NCBI GenBank assembly: GCA_034766995.1
Contig: CM068313.1
Location: 33,639,996 to 33,703,995 of the forward strand
From: Acanthacorydalis orientalis
Taxonomy: Eukaryota > Arthropoda > Insecta > Megaloptera > Corydalidae
DNA: 64,000 bases
Direction of reading: 5' to 3'
The translations under genes were made by a program, and so were the position numbers. Below, piece by piece: positions 56,503-64,000 of this stretch (positions within the stretch are counted from its first letter, which is position 1; each line of letters opens with the position of its first letter). A model generated the notes under the pieces. It saw only the letters and a list, made by a program, of their open reading frames with translations. It did not search any database and was not told where the DNA came from.

Positions 56503-56832
56503 TTGATCGCGTGTGAGATCGCTGTTGAGCAGTCGCAGATACAATCAAAAGTTGAGGATCATAAATTTATAGTAAAATTTAGGGCGAATATTTCCAAGCA
56601 TAATTTGCTACAAGGTTTACACGCCAGGAATTTTAATGTTAATGCAGGCGGGTTTTTTTTACCACTAAGGATAATCAATGTAGTATATGGGTTATCAAGG
56701 TCAATGATAATTATTCTCTATTTGCATATTTCTCTTGTTTGTTTTTTAATAATGTTTATACATTGCCATATAAAAAAAACTATTTCAGTAAACTTGAATT
56801 ACTGTCATTTACAAATGTCATTAACAACTTAA
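56503..56832 (+). CDS. unidentified 109-codon open frame, doubtful
   Basis: The frame opens at a TTG, not an ATG. Its first 60 codons look coding-like (CEIAVEQSQIQSK, then DHKFIVKFRANIS, then GLHARNFNVNAGG). The rest is AT-driven and hydrophobic. No domain is recognised. The first part might be an exon or TE remnant. A minus-strand frame over 56500-56570 is also open, so even the strand is uncertain. Confidence 0.15.
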   Translation: MIACEIAVEQSQIQSKVEDHKFIVKFRANISKHNLLQGLHARNFNVNAGGFFLPLRIINVVYGLSRSMIIILYLHISLVCFLIMFIHCHIKKTISVNLNYCHLQMSLTT

Positions 56833-57985
56833 TTTAATTTTCACATTGACACAAATAATCAAGATCATACAATCTAGTGAGTACCGATAATATATTCAAA
56901 ATATATTTTATATATTATGTTTAAAAAACGCACTACTTAGTATGTAAAATTACTGTCTTGAAATTAATATCTATCTATTAATGTTCGATTATATGCATAT
57001 ACGTTTTAAGAAACAATTATATAGACTATGAATTCAATACAATTTTTTTATAATTGAAATAAAAGTGGATAAAGATTTTTTTTTTAAAAAAAAACAGAGC
57101 GTGAATATTTTTCATTATTTCTGAATATTTTATGATAGAGCGATTGGAAGTTCTGGTTTAAATTTCAATTCCTTCACATACTTGGTTCAAATGGTTTTTA
57201 TACCTGAAAGTCATCTTAAACATGTAATTAAATTGAAATTTTGCAAAATCGGACACTTTTATTTAAGCATGTGTGGCTATGTATACGAAAGAGAAGTATT
57301 ATGTACGAGAAAGCTTAATTTATTTATTTTTTTCGAATCTAAAAATATCTTCTATATAACAAAAAAAATGTAAATTGATCGTAGATCATCCCGTTTTCGA
57401 GACAACTACATTATAATGCATTTAATATTAAAGAGTTGAGTTTCTATAAAGAAATATTTCCACAAAACTACTCTAGACAACTAATAATGCTCAAAGAAAC
57501 AAACTTAGTACTAGGAAAAAACCCTGCTCGAGTTGTTTTTCAGATTAGACTAAATAGTTTCTAATGTTTCGTAAATAATCTAGTACTGAACCATTCAATA
57601 GAGTATGTTGAAATGTAATGAACGAATAGCATAGGAACGTACGTTTATGAATAAACAGCAACTCGGAAATTCAAAAAAACTAAATTAATAATTACGTTAT
57701 AATGTGTGCGTGGGTTTTTTTTAAAAAAAAATAGAAAAATGATACGATTAATCGTTTAATCTTATAAAAATTAAAATTATATTAAAAATATAAAAATAAA
57801 ATTATATCTAAGCAGAAAATATTTATCGACAAAAAAATAAATTAAATTATCTATGCGCGTTAAGTGAGTTATATTTGAAAAGTTAGGTTTTTTTATCAAA
57901 CAAAAAAAACAATCACAAAAATATATTATACCTCTGCAGTAGATTATTTTCATTGAAGAAATTACTCAAATGTACTGCTTTTTTT
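56833..57985. other. AT-rich non-coding DNA
   Basis: Nothing recognised in this stretch. Confidence 0.6.
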
Positions 57986-57989
57986 CAAT

Positions 57990-58371
57990 CAAACTAAGGG
58001 GCTTCGCCCGATGCTCGTTGCGCTCACCCAATTATTATTATAAGTTTGTACATGTAACCGAATGAAACAATAAACATATTTGAGTATCACAGAAGCACGG
58101 CTCAAATAAATAATTCGACGTCATGGATTTTTGTAGATACACAATATATATGTAGCATGTCTATATAAACACATTCTTGCAGATAAATTAGTTCTTGCAA
58201 TGTATTATTTTATAGTTTTTGTGATTAATTTTGATTGTATATTTATGTATATATATATATATATATCTATAGAAAGATATATGTTAATATGTCTATATAA
58301 ACACTCTTGCAGATAATTATTTTTTGCAACGTGATTTTATAGTATTTTGTCGATAATTTTGATTGTGTGTA

Positions 58372-58428
<57 letters not shown>

Positions 58429-58570
58429 ATATATGTTAGTACATCTATTTAATTATTATCACAGACAGATTGCAACGTGTTACTTTATATATATGATAAA
58501 CATATTTCAGTACCTCATGGTTATAAATAAATAAATCGACGTCACTGAATCTTTTTAATGGATAATTCCG

Positions 58571-58625
<55 letters not shown>
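57990..58625 (+). repeat. compound repeat: GC hairpin plus about three tandem ~110-bp units (copy B)
   Basis: It begins AAGGGGCTTCGCCC then GATGCTCGTTGCGCTCAC, then the shared tail GAATGAAACAATAAACAT, as at 34.4 kb. Units carrying ATGTCTATATAAACAC, TCTTGCAGATAA and TTTTGCAAYGT follow at about 58150, 58270 and 58430, separated by TA tracts (58245-58267, 58371-58424). The block AACATATTT.AGTA...AATAAAT.AATCGACGTCA occurs twice (about 58072 and 58499), so a larger ~430-bp duplication is superimposed. The array ends in a TA tract (58576-58623). Confidence 0.8.
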
Positions 58626-58628
<3 letters not shown>

Positions 58629-59022
58629 GATAAATACATGTATAATTGCATTACATACACAAGTTTATAAATATTGTACGTATCGAATTAAGAATTTAAT
58701 TTATGTATTTTTAAATGTATCACTCATTTAACGTAGAATGTTATTTAAAAATATAAATAAATATGTTTATGTCGTATTAGAAGAATGAACTGACGCAAAT
58801 TAGAATTATAACAATTTACATTAGCGCAGTTATTAATATTTAACGCACATTTATAAAGCACGTGCAAGTTTACTGCTTTTTCTTTTAATAATTTAATTCG
58901 TGATTATCCTTTTTTACTGACGTCAATTCGTATATCTATTTTTAATTTTTTATTAATTCATTTCAACTTAAACATTATTAATTGGATTTAGAGTTATGAG
59001 TTTCTATCGGCTTCATAATGTG

Positions 59023-59053
<31 letters not shown>

Positions 59054-59233
59054 ATACAAAAACAGCTTTTAAAAATGATTTTTTTAAAAAAAAATACAAT
59101 TCCTAAAAATGATTTATACATCTACATATAAGATTCGAAAAACAGTCATAGATGAAATAATAATAATTCTCTCTTCTATTATAAACCTGCGTACAAATGA
59201 AAATACATCTTCTAAAGTTAATTATGATTCAAT

Positions 59234-59304
<71 letters not shown>

Positions 59305-59644
59305 TATATGTGTATAACTAATACCTGCTATAGTTTGAGAAAACATTGAATTCATATTGTTACAAATAAAACACTTTTCACATATGTCAAAGCAGGAACA
59401 TGGAAATTGGTATATTTACAATTCAAATGAGTGTGCGAAATAAATAAACAGTTCTTTGTGCAGAAGTTATCACTCTGGCCTATATTTTATGCAATTTCTC
59501 ATAAATTGGAGTGTTATACGTAAATAGAACGTGTGGACAGTCGAAGTTTATTTTTATATGCTCGAAACGAATATAACATTCGATAGAAATTAATGTTTGT
59601 TTTAAGTTAGGGGGCGTGTTGATATTATATATATACATACATAC

Positions 59645-59681
<37 letters not shown>

Positions 59682-60098
59682 TATAGGCGTAGGCATATAT
59701 ATATATATACACATAAGTACATAAACACAGATCCACACGACATAATTTAAATATTATTTTTGTATTAGTTGTTTTTATTTACATTTCTAATAAAACAGCC
59801 ATGCATTTCCAATACATTTTTAAATATTCAAACATATTTCAAGATATGTTTCGCCCCATTTCTGCACCTCTGTCCCTTAATCAACAAAATAATTATGTGT
59901 GTCGTTGTTTCTTTTTGAACCTTTCATATATAATTCAATTTAAACTTTTCATTTTTGTTTTTAACTTCCTTTTTCTTGTCTGTTTTCGTATTTATTTTAA
60001 TTCTTTTGTTTGTTTTTTTTTTAAAAAAAATACTCCGTTGTCTGAAGTCACTGAATTACTTTTCTTCTCAATATCCACGTTTTATTTCGTAAGTAAAC

Positions 60099-60167
<69 letters not shown>

Positions 60168-60372
60168 CCTTACTAGTAATATACATATGCTTGTACTAAA
60201 TATATTGTTTTTTTTTTATTGTTACGCACTTGAAATTAAATATTCAAGGAAAATATAATTTCCTGTGGAGAACAACTTATTTGAAAATATTTATGGTATA
60301 ATAATATTTAAAAAGAACACGCGGTTGCAAATGATTCTAATCTTGATACATTTTTCATGACAATAACGTGTT

Positions 60373-60426
<54 letters not shown>

Positions 60427-61507
60427 TTCAAAAAAATAATTAAATAATTAAAAATTAAACTGAACATTACTACTAAACACAGTTCATTGGTAAGGTAAGG
60501 AAATGAATTAAATTTGATAAAAAAAATCAGATTTTAATTAAATTTAGTTAATAAACGGCGAGTAAGCTGTGCAGATAAAATAAAAAAATCTAATTAAAAT
60601 ACTTCATCAGTTTAATACCGATTAAATCTTAGAAAATTAGATTTTATTTACTTTATTCGAGGCTTGTTAAACATATTACAAATACACGCATATTTCGTTA
60701 TCAACAAATCTTTCGTTTTTTTTAAAAAAAAAGTGTATACATTAATGAAGAAAAAAATCGACACGAAGTAGTTAACTTTACTGAATATTCTTAATTTTAC
60801 GAATAATCGTAAAACTGACAAACAGAAATCAACTACGTACTTATGATAATACACATTAAATACGTTTTTAATTTTCAGAATTATTAAATGTATTTTCTTC
60901 ACAAACTTAATAACAACAAGAATTTAAGAAAAAAAAATATTATAAAAGTATACAAATATCCAAAATCTTAATTTACGAAAATGCAAAAACATTTTATTTT
61001 CAACGTTGTCCTTGAAGTGGTAAAGACCTTAATATCTTCTCTGTAAAAAGAAATTATAATTTTTAATGTTCTTGTTAATTACTTTACATGAATTCATGAA
61101 TTAATTAATAAATATTATTATTACGCATTAAGATATATATGTATATATATACACATAATTATAAAACGAAAAATGTGTACTGTTTCTTTAAATGAAGAAA
61201 CCGTGAAATTTATATGGGAACTAAAAAAGAAAAACATTCGAAACTACGCCAAATCCGGATTTATTTAAAAAGAAGCTGTCATCTGAACATATGAGTAAAA
61301 AAAAATACAAATGAGTTTAAATTAGATAGTAACGAATTTTTAATAAATACATTTAAAAACATACATATCGCAATACCAAATTTCTGAAATACAAGCATTT
61401 AAAGAGTATATTTCAATAAATACCATACGATTGAAGACTATGTGACCATTTTTATATATATATTGATTATAATTAAAAACAATACTCTCAAAGAGAGCGT
61501 GCACGAA
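58626..61507. other. AT-rich non-coding DNA
   Basis: TA tracts are at 59023-59045, 59243-59298, 60101-60162 and 60383-60420. A 132-codon plus-strand frame at 59801-60199 is dominated by Phe/Tyr/Ile from AT-rich DNA and ends in TA repeats; I do not accept it as a gene. Confidence 0.55.
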
Positions 61508-61597
61508 TTAAAAAAGGTACAGAAAGGATGATTCGTTCTGCGTGGGTGATATTGACAGGAGATAAGTGTTCAGCGAACTACAATTACACGAGTCTGT
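61508..61597 (-). CDS. candidate terminal exon of an unidentified gene (30 codons)
   Basis: On the minus strand a good acceptor (TTATGTTTTTCAG) opens 29 codons and a TAA in phase 0. It reads TDSCNCSSLNTYLL, SISPTQNESS and FLYLF. The NCS and NES tripeptides are N-glycosylation sequons, which would fit an extracellular protein. The segment is less AT-rich than its flanks. The plus strand is also open here for 30 codons from an ATG (MIRSAWVILTGDK), so the strand is not certain. Confidence 0.3.
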   Translation of the reverse strand, partial: TDSCNCSSLNTYLLSISPTQNESSFLYLF

Positions 61598-61755
61598 CTG
61601 AAAAACATAATACATTATAATTAGTTTGTTGTGGGAGAGGTCTTTCATTGATAATTGCACCGCGGTCATAAAAATTGTAAATAATTTCATTCGCAGTATT
61701 ATCATGATTTTATCACATGAATATTTCAAATAATGAATAAAATGTTTGTGTCTTT

Positions 61756-61757
<2 letters not shown>

Positions 61758-61847
<90 letters not shown>
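61758..61847. repeat. long (TA)n array
   Basis: About 90 bp of TA with one ACAT interruption near 61819. Confidence 0.95.
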
Positions 61848-61850
<3 letters not shown>

Positions 61851-62310
61851 AATATCAGTATGTATAATTATTTGAAACATAGTCATGATAAGACATATGA
61901 TTGTGGTTATTAGATAATTGTAAAAGAATTTTGTTTTTAAAAATGTAAAAAAAGTGTAATCAAATATGAATAAACTAGTGGATTAAATGAATGTATTTTT
62001 AATATACTTAAAATATTTTTTAGTGTACATATGTACACTGCCTGAAAGCATTTTATATTATTTTGTAATACTGAAACATGATGATTACAAATGTATTTTG
62101 TGGAGATCTTAAAAACGGTAGTATTAGATTTATGTTTTAATAATGTTTAGATTATTTAAGCAAATGTGGATTGTGCAAATTATGTAAAAAAAGACCAATT
62201 GTTAATAGAAGTAACTAAAATGATTTCAAAATGTACCACTTTCAGTAAAACTACATTTTTATATAATTTCTAATAACGAAAGGTTATTTATTTATTTATA
62301 TATTTATTCA

Positions 62311-62365
<55 letters not shown>

Positions 62366-63314
62366 CAAAATAATACCTTTCTATTAATAACAGTTTTGAG
62401 CTGATGATTAATAGTCTATGAATAAAGTTTGATATGTTGCAAGTTTTATTTTTTGATGATGATATCAGAACTTATATGGATAACAGCCGTTCCCCCTTTC
62501 TCCTTTATAAATATAATTGTTGAACATTTGAACGATATATACATCATACTTTGGATACAAACTACTGAAAAATTAGAAAAATATGCTAAACTATTTTCTT
62601 TCTTTTTATTTTCAGTAACACGACCATTATTTTTCAATTTTACATTTTTTTATGTATAACAATTTACTAATTACAATTAACTAAATTATACACAAATTAT
62701 CAATAATGATCTAAATTTATTAATGATTGTACATTTTCGATAACAACTATATACCACTAGATCTAATGTATTATAACTGATAAAAGATAATAAATATTAC
62801 AATTGATAAAATATAATTCAAAAAATTAAAACGAAGAAAGGAAAAAAGAAACGAATAACAAACATGTAATAATAATAATAACAGATAAAAAAGATTTGAA
62901 TAAAATAGAACACAAAAAAGCGAAAACTAATTCAAATGATGTTGATTATTTTATCATGTACACAATAAGTAGACATTTAAACAATTTACTTTAATAAATA
63001 AAATAACTCCATATTTTACAGACAACATATAAAAAACGATTGCAAGTTCTATTTTTAAAGTGCTTGATGATTAAACCGAAGTTTATTAGTCTTTTATTCG
63101 TTTTCAAAGGTACTTGAGGTCGTTCTAGATGAGGATTTTGCGGTTTTATTAGTTTCGCGAAGAAAGTAAATGTACATTCATTATTAAACAAGAGAATATA
63201 TCACGCTCTGCATTCATTTTATATCTCTTAAATTTCACTCTCGATGGATTTCATCGCAAGTGTTTTTAGTTTCAATTTTCATACGCATATGTATTTGTTT
63301 CACTTACATACATT

Positions 63315-63317
<3 letters not shown>

Positions 63318-63384
<67 letters not shown>
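63318..63384. repeat. (TA)n microsatellite
   Basis: About 67 bp of perfect TA. Confidence 0.95.
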
Positions 63385-63387
<3 letters not shown>

Positions 63388-63673
63388 TATACAAATATAT
63401 ACACGGCCGTATATACAAACGTATAGGGAATATTTAAGTATTTAATATTCAAATCCGATAAAAATGGTTTATTTTAAACACGTGCACTTGTCCTACCGTA
63501 AAATGATTCGCTACAGTAGATGAAAGTTTGTTAATTTCCGGGTCACCCCTGTTAAATAGTAGATGTAAATAAGCGATAGTGAAGCTCTGCAGGTGTGTTA
63601 ATTGCTCTAATTAGGAAGTTGCCAGAGATCCTGCGACGACTTTCAAACAATTCACATGACTTACTTTTTACAG

Positions 63674-63733
63674 TTTTGTCACAAAACGGGGTGTCGACAT
63701 GTCGACTTATTAATTGTTAGAGTGGCGTTTCAG
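63674..63733 (+). CDS. candidate 60-nt internal exon on the plus strand
   Basis: A strong acceptor (CTTACTTTTTACAG) and a strong donor (TTTCAG|GTAAGG) enclose exactly 60 nt. The segment is open in phase 0 only and reads FCHKTGCRHVDLLIVRVAFQ; both other frames stop. It could equally be an untranslated exon. I find no partner exon in the remaining 270 bp. Confidence 0.3.
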
Positions 63734-64000
63734 GTAAGGTGTCAAAAGGAAAATATATGTTTTCTTAAATTTCATATTCGTATGCGTACAATTTCTACCA
63801 TACGTTTAGGTATTTAAATTAACCCCTGCTATTATACACTAGATTAATTGATTACAGACTCGGGTAATAAAATTTCTGTACATATATTTTTATACGAGTA
63901 ATTTTAACATTTACTGGTAAAATGTGTATATATACAATTTATCATTTTAATGGAACATTAATGCGAAGTACACAAACATTTCATAAATTCAGTATTATTA

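Larger units (their letters stand above)
61598..63660. other. AT-rich non-coding DNA
   Basis: TA arrays are at 61758-61847 (one interruption), 62316-62364 and 63318-63384. A 66-codon minus-strand frame (62991-63191, starting at TTG) contains LIKPQNPHLERPQVPL and is somewhat coding-like but unrecognised. The last 200 bp (63470-63660) are less AT-rich. Confidence 0.5.

Noticed and set aside
59801..60199. 132-codon plus-strand frame considered as a membrane protein
   Set aside because: The Phe/Tyr/Ile richness follows from T-rich DNA, and the last third is a TA tract. No splice or conservation signal.

Overview
This is a very AT-rich animal window, almost certainly from an insect. The main reasons are a recognisable jing (AEBP2-type) zinc-finger gene broken by GT-AG introns, several insect-type DNA transposons (hAT, mariner, Tc1/IS630-like), a non-LTR retrotransposon remnant, and about sixty long (TA)n microsatellites. 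These microsatellites read as poly(Tyr-Ile) in most of the computed open frames and are not coding. I cannot name the species. There is no prokaryotic architecture, no CRISPR array, and I recognised no tRNA or rRNA.

Layout. Left end (1-8.9 kb): the 3' portion of jing on the minus strand. Three exons are well supported (6665-8882, 5747-5926, 5535-5682). Together they encode a long Ser/Thr/Pro-rich region followed by three C2H2 fingers. Introns interrupt finger 1 and finger 3, and all reading phases agree. The upstream (N-terminal) coding exon and the conserved C-terminal domain were not found; two weak in-phase downstream exon candidates lie at 5060-5123 and 4736-4769.

Middle and right (9-64 kb): mostly non-coding DNA holding TE relics and microsatellites. 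Transposons with readable ends are a 370-bp hAT MITE with an 8-bp target duplication (31.8 kb), a 755-bp hAT with a decayed transposase and a perfect GTTTAAAC duplication (51.4 kb), two copies of the same internally deleted mariner (23.3 and 48.0 kb), a broken Tc1/IS630-like element (40.6-41.7 kb), a 3' fragment of a related one (9.0-9.4 kb), and a reverse-transcriptase C-terminal fragment (12.9-13.5 kb). A compound repeat beginning with a GGGGCTTCGCCC hairpin occurs at 34.4 and 58.0 kb.

Scattered in this DNA are short, splice-bounded, coding-like segments, all below or near normal ORF-calling length. The best are two consecutive terminal exons at 25829-25763 and 25658-25496 (minus), joined in phase across a 104-bp intron, and a 99-nt exon at 28404-28306 (minus). 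Weaker candidates are at 34034-33892 and 61597-61508 (minus) and at 63674-63733 (plus). They suggest at least one further gene of small exons and large introns upstream of jing on the same strand, whose product I cannot identify. A CpG-rich block at 38.1-38.5 kb, a TATA/Inr arrangement at 36.2 kb and a microsatellite-free block at 43.0-44.1 kb are candidate regulatory DNA.

I found no clearly novel molecular system. The most useful leads are the hidden multi-exon gene, the deleted-mariner family and the paired hairpin repeats.
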